From Pirellula staleyi DSM 6068 (GTDB lineage Bacteria > Planctomycetota > Planctomycetia > Pirellulales > Pirellulaceae), in assembly GCA_945875845.1 (NCBI GenBank), contig CAMCMB010000076.1:1-35448 (forward strand): a stretch of 35,448 nucleotides of DNA, written 5' to 3'. Under the pieces are notes generated by a model, which was given only the letters and a program-made list of their open reading frames with translations, made no database searches and had not been told where the DNA came from. How positions within the stretch are numbered: position 1 is the stretch's first letter; the number at the start of each line of letters is the position of its first letter. Position numbers and translations under genes: made by a program. Positions 1-8,186 of the stretch are shown piece after piece.

Positions 1-14
1 GACATAATTCGGCC

Positions 15-52
15 CTCGTTGGAGAATGAAGTAATTTGGTATTCCCAACGAG
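15..52 (+). terminator. hairpin followed by a T-run, possible terminator
   Basis: CTCGTTGG followed by A-GAAT at 15-27 pairs with ATTCCCAACGAG at 41-52 (one bulged base, 13-nt loop). A run of seven T follows at about 62-68, some 10 bases after the stem. It could end a plus-strand transcript entering from the left of the window. The distance between stem and T-run is longer than in a classical intrinsic terminator, so the call is weak. Confidence 0.3.
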
Positions 53-141
53 TGTGCCGGATTTTTTTCTTGATGCAACCCTACATAGTTTCTCCGCGAA
101 AGATGCGTTCTCCGTCGGATAGGCTATGGTAACCCGTGCCC

Positions 142-175
142 GTGAGCGAGGGGCCAACCGCGATCCCTCGCTTAC
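142..175. repeat. palindromic hairpin in intergenic DNA
   Basis: GTGAGCGAGGG at 142-152 pairs with CCCTCGCTTAC at 165-175, with a 12-base loop. It lies directly beside the left end of the palindromic element at 177-292. No reading frame in 1-426 looks like a gene: frame 1 is open from the window edge to 132 but the translation is not recognisable. Confidence 0.45.
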
Positions 176-176
176 C

Positions 177-292
177 GGCTTGTTGCTTTAGTGAAGTCGT
201 TATCGGGTAAGGGCGGTAAGACGGACTTCCAAGTCCGTCCATGGGGAATTCGACGGACTAGGAAGTCCGTCGTACCATTAAATCAACAAGCC
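177..292. mobile_element. MITE-like palindromic element, copy 1
   Basis: GGCTTGTTGCTTT at 177-189 is matched in inverted orientation at 280-292 with one mismatch. Inside are one copy of a 16-bp unit ending in TAAGGGCGG and a pair of palindromes built on ACGGACTTCCAAGTCCGT. TTAC lies on both outer sides (172-175 and 294-297), consistent with a 4-bp target duplication. The same element recurs at 30949-31112. It has no transposase, so if it moves it must be helped in trans. The weak frame through it into argJ (191-868, plus) is a shadow. Confidence 0.7.
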
Positions 293-426
293 GTTACGCG
301 TCGGGTTGTGAAACTGACGCCAAAAAATGCACCATTCATAAATTCACAGCCTATCCGCGAAAGATGCGTCATTATTTTTTCCGCAGAGACAGTAGAGACA
401 CAGAGAAAAGCATTTTTTGCCCGATG

Positions 427-1632
427 CTACGTTGTGTATTCGGAATTGAACCGAACGTATTCGGTGTTGAGGTCTGTCGTCCAGTGCTTTGCCGAACCGG
501 GTCCTAACCCAACTCGCAAATCGATTTCCGTTAGCTTTGATCCCTTGATCGATTTGCTCACGACGGACGCTTCGAACGGGAGAGGTTCACCTCGATCAAA
601 GAGAGGAATACCATTTATCTCCAGAGCCGTGTATTCAGGGCGAATGGGCACACCTGCGTATCCTGCCGCGGACACGATTCGGCCCCAATTCGGATCCCCA
701 CCGGTGATTGCTGTTTTGACTAAATTGCTCAATGCAATACTCCTGGCGACAGCATCTGCATCCGCGTCGGTGTTGGCACCGACAATTCGGATTTCGATGA
801 GATGCGTTGCACCTTCGCCGTCGTCTGGAATCTTTTTTGCCAATTCAATAGCCATCTCATCCAGTTGACTCGAAAATGCGATCTCCTCAGCTCCTTGAAT
901 GGCTGGCCTGTCTGCTGTCGGTTGCGCTGCGAGCATTACCAGGGTATCGTTCGTGCTCATATGTCCCTCAACGCTAATGCAGTTGAAGGATTTGTTAGCT
1001 GCCGATTGCAGTAAACGTTGTGCTTGCGCTGGTTCCATCGGTGCGTCGGTAATGAGGATCGCTAACATCGTTGCCATCTTGGGACCAATCATGCCCGCTC
1101 CTTTGCACATCCCAACAATATGGGTTGTTTTTCCGTTAAGATCGAATTTGCGGTCCGCGATCTTACGAGCGATATCCGTGGTTAGAATTCCATCACAGGC
1201 ATTCAAGAATCCTTGCTCGTTACCGGAGAGTTGCTGGGCTGCCGCATTAATACCAGCCGCAACTTTTTCCATTGGCAAGAATCGTCCGATCACGCCGGTG
1301 CTCATCACCAAGAATTGATCCGCGGTCAATTTCCCCTTAGGGTCGACCGCGCTCGCAGCAAGCCTAGTCATTTCGACCGCGTCTTGGTGACCTCGTGTTC
1401 CAGTACAAGCATTTGCATTACCGCTATTGACCACGACTCCTCGGACCGTATTCGATGGCGTTCGGCTGCGCGACACGACCACAGGGGCAGCGACGATTTG
1501 ATTGGTCGTATAAACGCCTGCAGCAATGCAAGGAACGTCGGAAACAATGAGCGTTACGTCACGAGCTCCCGGACGACTTTTGATATTGCTCGACACGCCC
1601 GCGAAACGAAAACCTAAAGGAAGATGAACCAC
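427..1632 (-). CDS. argJ: bifunctional glutamate N-acetyltransferase / ornithine acetyltransferase
   Basis: ArgJ moves the acetyl group from N-acetylornithine to glutamate in the cyclic arginine pathway; many members also make N-acetylglutamate from acetyl-CoA. The protein begins with the family-typical LPLGFRFAGV and carries VVVNSGNANACTG and the self-cleavage motif KGAGMIGPKMATMLAILITDA (read here in two parts, KGAGMIGPK and MATMLAILITDA). Cleavage is expected between Ala187 and Thr188, Thr188 becoming the nucleophile of the beta chain. About 401 aa is normal length. The longer frame begins at a TTG at 1650; I prefer the GTG at 1632 because GGAG lies five bases upstream and the protein then starts where the family does. 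It follows the btaA-like gene closely on the same strand and may share its transcript. The dual activity cannot be settled from sequence. Confidence 0.93.
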   Translation of the reverse strand: MVHLPLGFRFAGVSSNIKSRPGARDVTLIVSDVPCIAAGVYTTNQIVAAPVVVSRSRTPSNTVRGVVVNSGNANACTGTRGHQDAVEMTRLAASAVDPKGKLTADQFLVMSTGVIGRFLPMEKVAAGINAAAQQLSGNEQGFLNACDGILTTDIARKIADRKFDLNGKTTHIVGMCKGAGMIGPKMATMLAILITDAPMEPAQAQRLLQSAANKSFNCISVEGHMSTNDTLVMLAAQPTADRPAIQGAEEIAFSSQLDEMAIELAKKIPDDGEGATHLIEIRIVGANTDADADAVARSIALSNLVKTAITGGDPNWGRIVSAAGYAGVPIRPEYTALEINGIPLFDRGEPLPFEASVVSKSIKGSKLTEIDLRVGLGPGSAKHWTTDLNTEYVRFNSEYTT

Positions 1633-1661
1633 GATGTCTCCAACATCCAAGCAACCAAAGA

Positions 1662-2849
1662 TTAGATGACCAAGTCGGCAATGTAGAAACTGCCGTACGT
1701 ATGCACTCGGTCGAGTTGATGAAGTTTCTTTGCAAGGTCCGCATTGTAGCTAAGAAGCTCAGGAAGCTTAACCAATTCACCCTTGCGTTTGACTTTGACG
1801 TCCTCGATGAACTCGGTGCGGAGTCCACCGGATCGCCATAGGATTCTGGAGTTGGGTGCAGCTCGGCTTAGAATCGCTTGCCATTCCGATTCAAGGAGCG
1901 GAAAATAGTGATCGCTGAGCCAGTCCATATGGTCCAGCAAAATGAAGCGCGAAATGGAACCGTCGTGTTTCTCAAGGAACCCTTGAACCGAGTCCGTGGT
2001 CACCGTCAATCGGTCGATAACGCCACTCTTGAGTTTTTCGAAGTTCTCTTGTTTCACGTATTCTGGACAGCAATTGGGAGTGTACTTGCCCGTGATATAA
2101 ACCCTCCAGAAGTAGTTATCCTGAATGGGGATCTTCGCGAAAACCGCTTCCATCGAATCTTCCACAAATTGGACGACGCCGCCTGGATACTGTTCATCGA
2201 TTTGCTTGCGCTGAGCTTTTGGAACTCCCAGCATGCTCAAAGTGGTGTCGCGGTTCATCGCGAATCGCAAGGTCTTAGACCATATTTTTTCCCGCACCCG
2301 CATGTAGATCTCTTGTTGGGCCTGAAGAGTAGGTGCCTCTAGGATCTCCAGCACCTCCGGGCGACAACGTGCGACTCGGTTGATGTAAATACCGATCATC
2401 CGAGCGAATGCTCCGGACGTACCCCGGAAATAAAACGATTTGCGAGGGTTGTCAAAGAATCGCATCCAACGATCCCAGTACTTGCGACTCGTCGCCGATA
2501 TCGATTGTCTCAGGTGAGACGCATAAACTGACTCGGCATTGGGCAGATATCCCTGGCCAAACATTTGAAAAAATCGATCGTAGTCCAAATTGCGAATGGC
2601 TGAGGCTTTCAATTCCAGCAAAGCGTTCTGACGCGGATTCATGTCGACGGCATAAACGTGGCCAGCTCCCGCGAGAAGGTAGTCGAGCGCGTTGCAACCT
2701 GCAGAAGTAATAACCAACACTCGATCTTGTGACGTAAGCTCCAACGCTTGCCGATCCAAGCGAGGGTCTTCCCAGCAGGTGTTGTAAACCAAGTTGTTGC
2801 CATGGACGAATTTGAATACTCGTCCACTTACCCATTCGCTGATGGCCAT
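1662..2849 (-). CDS. btaA: BtaA-like (DUF3419) aminocarboxypropyl transferase
   Basis: This 395-aa protein matches the DUF3419/BtaA family. BtaA of Rhodobacter transfers the 3-amino-3-carboxypropyl group of S-adenosylmethionine to diacylglycerol, the first step to the phosphorus-free betaine lipid DGTS. Visible hallmarks are [14 protein letters not shown] (19-32), the nucleotide-binding stretch [16 protein letters not shown] (44-59) and [15 protein letters not shown] (67-81). The ATG at 2849 lies 3 bases after the stop of the upstream membrane-protein gene, and the stop is about 10 bases before argJ, so the three form a compact minus-strand group. No BtaB methyltransferase, needed to finish DGTS, is in the window. 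Other DUF3419 proteins may have different acceptors, so family assignment is firmer than substrate. Confidence 0.78.
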   Translation of the reverse strand: MAISEWVSGRVFKFVHGNNLVYNTCWEDPRLDRQALELTSQDRVLVITSAGCNALDYLLAGAGHVYAVDMNPRQNALLELKASAIRNLDYDRFFQMFGQGYLPNAESVYASHLRQSISATSRKYWDRWMRFFDNPRKSFYFRGTSGAFARMIGIYINRVARCRPEVLEILEAPTLQAQQEIYMRVREKIWSKTLRFAMNRDTTLSMLGVPKAQRKQIDEQYPGGVVQFVEDSMEAVFAKIPIQDNYFWRVYITGKYTPNCCPEYVKQENFEKLKSGVIDRLTVTTDSVQGFLEKHDGSISRFILLDHMDWLSDHYFPLLESEWQAILSRAAPNSRILWRSGGLRTEFIEDVKVKRKGELVKLPELLSYNADLAKKLHQLDRVHTYGSFYIADLVI

Positions 2850-2852
2850 CGA

Positions 2853-3656
2853 CTACTGCTTCTTGCGATTGTTCGGATTTGGATTGTTCGGATTGTTCGG
2901 ATTTGGATTGTTGGGATTCGGATTGTTCGCATCTACCTTGGGGTCAGCGGCTTTTGGATCGACACCAGGTTTCTTTGGGGCTCCTCCTGCAGGTGCGTTG
3001 CCTAGAGGCGCTACTGGCTTTTTAACCCCCATGCTGGGTTCTCGAATTTGTCCACCATCCACCGCAACAAATTGATTCACTTGGGCCAGGCCCGAGGATT
3101 CTTGTGTCTTGTTCCAAGGTATCGTGTAGGCGGCAAAGAAACCGGAGCGCATGTCCACCACGTAGATCAGGGAAGCGGCTGGCTTTGTGTTTCCTCCTGA
3201 CGCTACTGTTGATGTGGCACCGCTCACCAGTAAGTACTCAGGGTTCTTGCTTGCTCCAAGCAAGCCTTGGACATTGGTCATAAACAGACCTCCAAATTTT
3301 CCCATCCTTGGATAATACACCCAACCCTTGAGATCGCCCGTAACGAAGTCCAAGGCAAAGAAACCTTCGGAATTTTCGTCGACGATCGCGGTGCAAACGG
3401 CCATATTCGACCCGCCATGCGACGCTGATGCGGACAACAAGTCCGGATGGACTCGACCGGAGGGAATACCGCTCCAAGTCGATTGATTGGATCCCGTGGT
3501 GTCGAGATGGGTTGACTGTCGTCCTGCATAGAACGCGATACCCAAAAGCACGGTCAATGCGACGCCGAGAACGACCCCACCGCACACATAACTCATGTTG
3601 CAGCAGCGAGGCTGTCCATTGTCAACGATTTCTACTTGCGAGTGTTCGAGTGCCAT
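2853..3656 (-). CDS. membrane-anchored protein with Asn-Pro-rich tail, function unknown
   Basis: I do not recognise this 267-aa protein. A short cytoplasmic N-terminus (about 22 aa) is followed by one hydrophobic helix (about 23-44, GVVLGVALTVLLGIAFYAG). The rest looks extracytoplasmic: a region with MAVCTAIVDENSEGFFALDF and SLIYVVDMRSGFFAAYTIPW that reads like a beta-rich domain, then a low-complexity tail from about 229 dominated by Pro, Lys and Asn with repeated NPN and NPNN. The tail is coded by a 15/9-bp degenerate tandem repeat at 2868-2935. AAGGA lies 9 bases before the ATG. The 3-base gap to the BtaA-like gene suggests co-expression, but no shared role is evident. Confidence 0.75.
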   Translation of the reverse strand: MALEHSQVEIVDNGQPRCCNMSYVCGGVVLGVALTVLLGIAFYAGRQSTHLDTTGSNQSTWSGIPSGRVHPDLLSASASHGGSNMAVCTAIVDENSEGFFALDFVTGDLKGWVYYPRMGKFGGLFMTNVQGLLGASKNPEYLLVSGATSTVASGGNTKPAASLIYVVDMRSGFFAAYTIPWNKTQESSGLAQVNQFVAVDGGQIREPSMGVKKPVAPLGNAPAGGAPKKPGVDPKAADPKVDANNPNPNNPNPNNPNNPNPNNRKKQ

Positions 3657-3751
3657 ACATTGATTTCCTTAAACGGAAGAGACTTCAGTAGGAGAACATG
3701 ACGGGACCAATCCCAAAAATCAATCTGTAAGTGTACTCGACAGCCTAACGA

Positions 3752-6700
3752 CTAGCCATTCACCTTAGCAGCCAATTTTGCGGATTGCTCACGTTTGATA
3801 AACCACAGCAGGACAGGGGTCGCTACGAAGATCGAACTATAGGTTCCCACCAAAATACCGATGAGCAAAGAGTACGCGAAACCGTGAATTCCCTCGCCTC
3901 CAAAAATGTACATGAGCAAAATGGCAATGATCGTCGTCGAGGACGTTAACAGCGTTCGACTCAACGTTTGCGTGATGCTTGAATTGATCATTTTCTCAGT
4001 CAAATTGGGACTCTTGCCCTTCACTTCGCGGATACGATCGAACACGACGATCGTATCGTTGAGCGAATAACCGATAATGGTCAAAAATGCAGCAACAATC
4101 GTTAGCGAAACCTTGAAGTCTTCGATGAGCAGGAATCCAAATGGCTGGAAAAGCCAATGGCTAATCGCAATGAAAGCCAGGGTGATCAACACATCGTGAA
4201 TCAGAGCCACGACGGCTGCGATACCGTAGGCGATACGTTGAAATCGGAACCAAATGTAAGCCACGATGAACACCAAGCTCAACAGCAGTCCCGCGAGTGC
4301 TCGCTGTTGCATTTCGGTTGCAACTCGGGACTCGATCTTGCTAACCGATTGAAAAACCGGTTGATTTTGGAGTGTCGCTCGCAGCTTGTCGGTAATTTGA
4401 GTTGTGGTCTTTGCGTCGAAAGGGATCGAAACGATCCAGTCTGCATATCCAACGCCCGACTCGCGATTCCATCCAGTCGCATTTTCCGGCCTTAATTCAA
4501 TCTGAGCATCCACGAGCGTGGTGTTAAGCGCGGCTGCCGCTTCGATGAAAGCTTCGGAGACTTGTGAGGCATTCATCTTGGCTAAACCAGCCCCCTTGCT
4601 ATTCTTGAATTCGAGATTGACTGTCGTTTTCTCGATGACCTCTTTCGGAGTTGTCGCTTCGGTGACGGTCGCTGTGGGTGTCGCTGTGGGTGTCGCTGTT
4701 TCGACCGCCTGGAAATTGGTATTGGACTTCACTTCCGCATTCGACGTTGCCGTTTCGGTTGGTTTGGCTTCGGGCTCTTGAAACGAAACCAGTCGAACCT
4801 GTTCCTTGCTGGTCCAAGCATCGGACTGAGTGTCCGTCATCGGTTTTACGAGCAAGTCAAACGTAACAAGTCTAGCTGGCGCGTCACCGGAGAACCCTTT
4901 GAGCAATCGTGAAGTAACGTCTTTTCCATCCTTGATGGACACGTCCAGCTTGTAGACACTGTCCTTTTCAAAGTCCTTCATGTCGACGCTGGTAAGCGAC
5001 GTTTGGATTGGTAAATTTTGCTCGTCCTTGTCAAACGCTTTGTTAGCGATGGCTCGAACTTTGTCCGGCGCCAGGCCCTTGTCCAATGAGAAAACAACCG
5101 AGGTACCGCCATTGAAGTCGATGTCCAAGATTTGGCGTCCCCGAGCGAAGGTCGCAATCAATCCGATCGCAATCAAGATGAGCGAACCCGCGTAGCATGC
5201 GTACCGAGCCCCCATGAAGTTGATATCCCCGGGGCCAAACAGTGCCCGCTTGCTCGAGTTGACGTAATCCGACATCCCGAGCCAAGCAAATTTCCAACGG
5301 TCCGCAATTTCAAAGAGTTTGTGCGTTACAAAGACCGCCGTGAACAAACTGATCACCAAGCCGATGATCAACGTAATGGCGAATCCTTTGATTTGCTCCG
5401 TGCCAACGAAATACAACACAATCGCAGTGATCAGCGTTGTTAGGTTGGAGTCAAAAATCGTCGTCCAGGCTCGATCGAAACCGTTGCGAATGGCCATCCG
5501 AGCCGACGCTTTCTTTTCCGTCTCTTCACGAATTCGTTCAAAAACCAAGACATTCGCGTCTACGCTCATACCGACCGAAAGCACCAAACCAGCCATTCCG
5601 GCAAGGGTCAAAGGCTGCTTAATCAACATCATCACGGCGATGATCATTGCCAAGTTGAGCAACAGCCCAATGGTCGCAATCAATCCGGAAAATCGATAAT
5701 AGAGGAGAACGCAGGCAATCGTCACTATCAGAGCCACAATACTCGCGTACGTGCTCTTGGCGATCGCATCGCGTCCCATGCTGGCACCGATCGAATTCTC
5801 GCTGATGGGCTCCTTGCTCAATGTTCCAGGAAGCGAGCCTGCATTCAATATCGAGGCCAAGAAATCGACTTGTTTCTCGGTGAAGCTTCCTTCGATAAGT
5901 CCCTCACCTGCGATGGTCGAATTCAAGTTGGGTGCAGACAGTACGACGCCGTCCAGCAAGATAGCCATTCTCCGTTTGAAATCGCTGGTAGGGCTGGGGA
6001 GATTCGCACCCGTGAGTTCACGCAACTTCTGTGCGCCACCCACCGACATGGAAAAATTAACTTGATAGCCACCCGTTCTTGAGAATTCCTTCTTGGCGGT
6101 CCGTAAATCGCTGCCCGTGACTTCGGTGTATGGCGAGCCGAATTTTTCTAACGCCAGCAGCACGTCCACGCTAGTGATGTTTTGGCTTGAAAGCCAGTTT
6201 TCGAAATCGTTCGGTTTGGTGCTCGTGGGTGGTGACAGCAGACGCCCGGTTTGCGCGTTTCGAATCAAGTCGCCCGCTTGATACCCTGTAATCTCCCGGA
6301 TTCCCTCTACTTCGACACCGCGACCAAGGGTTCTCCAGAGGCCAGCAAGTCGCTTGGTATCCGTGACTTTGTCGACCAGGTAAACATTCCGGTTCAAGCG
6401 GATGTTTTGATCGTCGGAGTTGGCTTGCGTGGTTGCCACGTCGATGATGTCTCTGTGATCGTTTGCATTCGCGACGATTCGGAATTGCAGAATCCCAGCA
6501 TTGGTGATGATCTCTTTGATATTGGCAATTTCGGTGGGATCGACGTCCGGAATCGTGATTTCGATTTGGTCGTCGCCGATCGGGCGAATCAGGATTTCTT
6601 TGGTGCCCGACGGGTTGAGTCGAATGGAAAGCGGGACTTGGAAATCTCGTGCTAAAACCTTTTCGCCTTGCCCTTCGGTGGTCGTGGAGCGATCAATTTC

Positions 6701-6994
6701 GTAAATGAAATTCGTTCCGCCAATAATTTCAGGCCCGTATTTGAGAGTACCGGTTGCCAGAATGAACGCGGATGAAAGCGTTGCGAGAATGATCCAATAG
6801 AAGGCAACGTTGTGCGTGGGCATCTTCAACTGCTTCGACACGAAACGGCTGAGAATGAACGGAAGCAGCACTGCACCAGCCATAATTCCCAGGCTTTTGA
6901 AGCCCTCTAACGCTGCCGCCCACCCGGTGACGGTACTCGTTCCACCGCCGATGGACACCTGGGCGAATACTGATTGCAAAAAATTTCCAAACAT
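3752..6994 (-). CDS. secDF: protein translocase fusion SecD-SecF
   Basis: One 1080-aa chain joins SecD and SecF, which use the proton gradient to pull exported proteins through SecYEG. The SecD half has GGTNFIYEID (92-101), a periplasmic domain and a six-helix RND-type bundle with SVGMSVDANVLVFERIREE (473-491). The SecF half begins with ILDIDFNGGT (622-631) and ends with IGYSLNDTIVVFDRIREV (974-991) and FGGEGIHGFAYSLLIG (1031-1046). The SecF periplasmic region, about 620-895, is far larger than the usual hundred residues and contains a Thr/Ala/Pro/Glu-rich linker (740-790) with an ATPTATPTAT repeat. There is also an extra hydrophobic segment at 33-50 before the expected first SecD helix. It lies 91 bases downstream of yajC, its usual partner. 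Confidence 0.95.
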   Translation of the reverse strand: MFGNFLQSVFAQVSIGGGTSTVTGWAAALEGFKSLGIMAGAVLLPFILSRFVSKQLKMPTHNVAFYWIILATLSSAFILATGTLKYGPEIIGGTNFIYEIDRSTTTEGQGEKVLARDFQVPLSIRLNPSGTKEILIRPIGDDQIEITIPDVDPTEIANIKEIITNAGILQFRIVANANDHRDIIDVATTQANSDDQNIRLNRNVYLVDKVTDTKRLAGLWRTLGRGVEVEGIREITGYQAGDLIRNAQTGRLLSPPTSTKPNDFENWLSSQNITSVDVLLALEKFGSPYTEVTGSDLRTAKKEFSRTGGYQVNFSMSVGGAQKLRELTGANLPSPTSDFKRRMAILLDGVVLSAPNLNSTIAGEGLIEGSFTEKQVDFLASILNAGSLPGTLSKEPISENSIGASMGRDAIAKSTYASIVALIVTIACVLLYYRFSGLIATIGLLLNLAMIIAVMMLIKQPLTLAGMAGLVLSVGMSVDANVLVFERIREETEKKASARMAIRNGFDRAWTTIFDSNLTTLITAIVLYFVGTEQIKGFAITLIIGLVISLFTAVFVTHKLFEIADRWKFAWLGMSDYVNSSKRALFGPGDINFMGARYACYAGSLILIAIGLIATFARGRQILDIDFNGGTSVVFSLDKGLAPDKVRAIANKAFDKDEQNLPIQTSLTSVDMKDFEKDSVYKLDVSIKDGKDVTSRLLKGFSGDAPARLVTFDLLVKPMTDTQSDAWTSKEQVRLVSFQEPEAKPTETATSNAEVKSNTNFQAVETATPTATPTATVTEATTPKEVIEKTTVNLEFKNSKGAGLAKMNASQVSEAFIEAAAALNTTLVDAQIELRPENATGWNRESGVGYADWIVSIPFDAKTTTQITDKLRATLQNQPVFQSVSKIESRVATEMQQRALAGLLLSLVFIVAYIWFRFQRIAYGIAAVVALIHDVLITLAFIAISHWLFQPFGFLLIEDFKVSLTIVAAFLTIIGYSLNDTIVVFDRIREVKGKSPNLTEKMINSSITQTLSRTLLTSSTTIIAILLMYIFGGEGIHGFAYSLLIGILVGTYSSIFVATPVLLWFIKREQSAKLAAKVNG
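4668..4703. repeat. 12-bp in-frame tandem repeat inside secDF
   Basis: Three copies of a 12-base unit (GTCGCTGTGGGT on the plus strand, the third diverged at its end) code on the minus strand for the Ala-Thr-Pro-Thr repeats in the SecF linker. Being a multiple of three, length changes here would not shift the frame. Confidence 0.85.
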
Positions 6995-7085
6995 CTGCTA
7001 TTTCGTCCGTACTTTGGATTGAAAGAAGTCTTTTTGACTTCCCTCTAAAGGGTTGTTCAATTTTGGATTTGGGTAGTGATGTCGC

Positions 7086-7634
7086 TCACTTTGACACCGT
7101 TCGAATCGACATTCGATCGATAGTAAGTTTCGAATTCGAGTTTTCGTCGACTCGCAATGTGATCGTGCCGGCTTCGATATTGATATTGGACACAATGCCG
7201 TGAATCCCAGAGGTAGTCACAACACGATCGTTTTTCTTTAGATTTTTGAGTCTCTCCAACTGCTCTCGCTGTTCCCTGAGTCCCGATTTGGGCCGCAAAA
7301 ACATGAGGTACGCGTATACACACAAAACCAGAAGCAGTAAGTAGTTCAGCGGATTAGAAAACAGCTCATCCCATGGGTTTTGAGGCTTTTTTAGCTTCAA
7401 AAGAGAAGTCCCATCCCCGTTCGTAGCGTTTTTCGCTCCTAATTCGCCCGCAGAATCGCCCCCCTCGGGTTTCGTTGGCGAACTTGCCGCTACGCCGATT
7501 GCGTCACTCGGTTCCGCAGCCCGCATGCTCGGTGTAACGGGCCCTGTTGCCACCTCCTCTTGACCATGCAGTAGCATCGTCGAGTCGAAGCTCAACTTCA
7601 GAATCATTAGAAATACAAATGCAAATCGGCCCAT
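7086..7634 (-). CDS. yajC: preprotein translocase subunit YajC with N-terminal extension
   Basis: The C-terminal half is a normal YajC: one transmembrane helix (about 96-113, LNYLLLLVLCVYAYLMFLRP), a charged segment, then the conserved LKKNDRVVTTSGIHGIVSNI and a beta-rich end. YajC associates with SecDF and SecYEG, and the gene sits directly upstream of secDF. At 182 aa it is longer than the usual 90-120: about 90 residues precede the helix, beginning with a hydrophobic stretch (5-22) that may be a signal peptide or an extra helix, followed by a Pro/Ser/Glu/Ala-rich linker. No clear ribosome-binding site precedes the ATG at 7634, so the first residues are uncertain, but no convincing later start exists before the core. 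Confidence 0.88.
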   Translation of the reverse strand: MGRFAFVFLMILKLSFDSTMLLHGQEEVATGPVTPSMRAAEPSDAIGVAASSPTKPEGGDSAGELGAKNATNGDGTSLLKLKKPQNPWDELFSNPLNYLLLLVLCVYAYLMFLRPKSGLREQREQLERLKNLKKNDRVVTTSGIHGIVSNINIEAGTITLRVDENSNSKLTIDRMSIRTVSK

Positions 7635-8186
7635 TTGGGTGGAGTGGATTTCTGGTGCTTATGCTTTGTCGGGATAGAAGCAGGAAACCAAGCAGTGTAA
7701 GGGCATGCAAAAATCATCACAAGTCCAGACTTTCCAACCCGGGGAAATACGCCGTACCTTGCCGAACGTTTTTCCGCCGTTCGATGGTCACAAAATGTTT
7801 ATCCTGCGCAGTTTAACGGGCGCAGCGGTAATGTTTAAGGCGGCGAAGGGGCGATTCGTCACCAAAGTCGGGAGAGTCCCGAAACAAAGGTCGCATGCCG
7901 TCGAATTTACGAGTCGGGCTTTATCTCGAACCCGACGCGTGAACGATAAACCTGACCAAACAAGCTCAAACACGCCCAAACAGGAGTAAACCAGCTGCAG
8001 AGGACTTGCAAACAAGCTATCCTGATGATGGCTGGTAGGATCGTCTAGCCTAAGTTTGAGGGTGAGTTTTTCGTTGTGCGACGCTCCGCGTCGCACGAAT
8101 CACGACGCGGAGCGTCGTGCAACTAAGCAGTCGTGCAACTAGGTAATGGTCCAAGAGCCCGTTTGAAACTCGGTCAGGATTTTTTG
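7635..8186. other. divergent intergenic region between yajC and the cytochrome gene
   Basis: About 550 bases separate two divergently transcribed genes and must hold both promoters; I could not pick -10/-35 boxes with confidence. Short frames on both strands here have no protein-like features. The right part holds the palindrome at 8074-8122. Confidence 0.5.
8074..8122. repeat. REP-like double palindrome
   Basis: GTGCGACG at 8076-8083 pairs with CGTCGCAC at 8089-8096; CACGACG at 8101-8107 pairs with CGTCGTG at 8113-8119. The two hairpins are near-inverted copies of one another, so the whole stretch from TTG at 8074 to CAA at 8122 can also fold as one long stem. GTCGTGCAACTA is repeated just downstream at about 8130-8141. 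This is typical of intergenic REP elements; no other copy lies in the window. Confidence 0.65.

Noticed and set aside
191-868. 225-aa plus-strand frame starting in the MITE-like element
   Set aside because: Mostly antisense to argJ, whose family motifs are unmistakable; the first part is repeat-derived.
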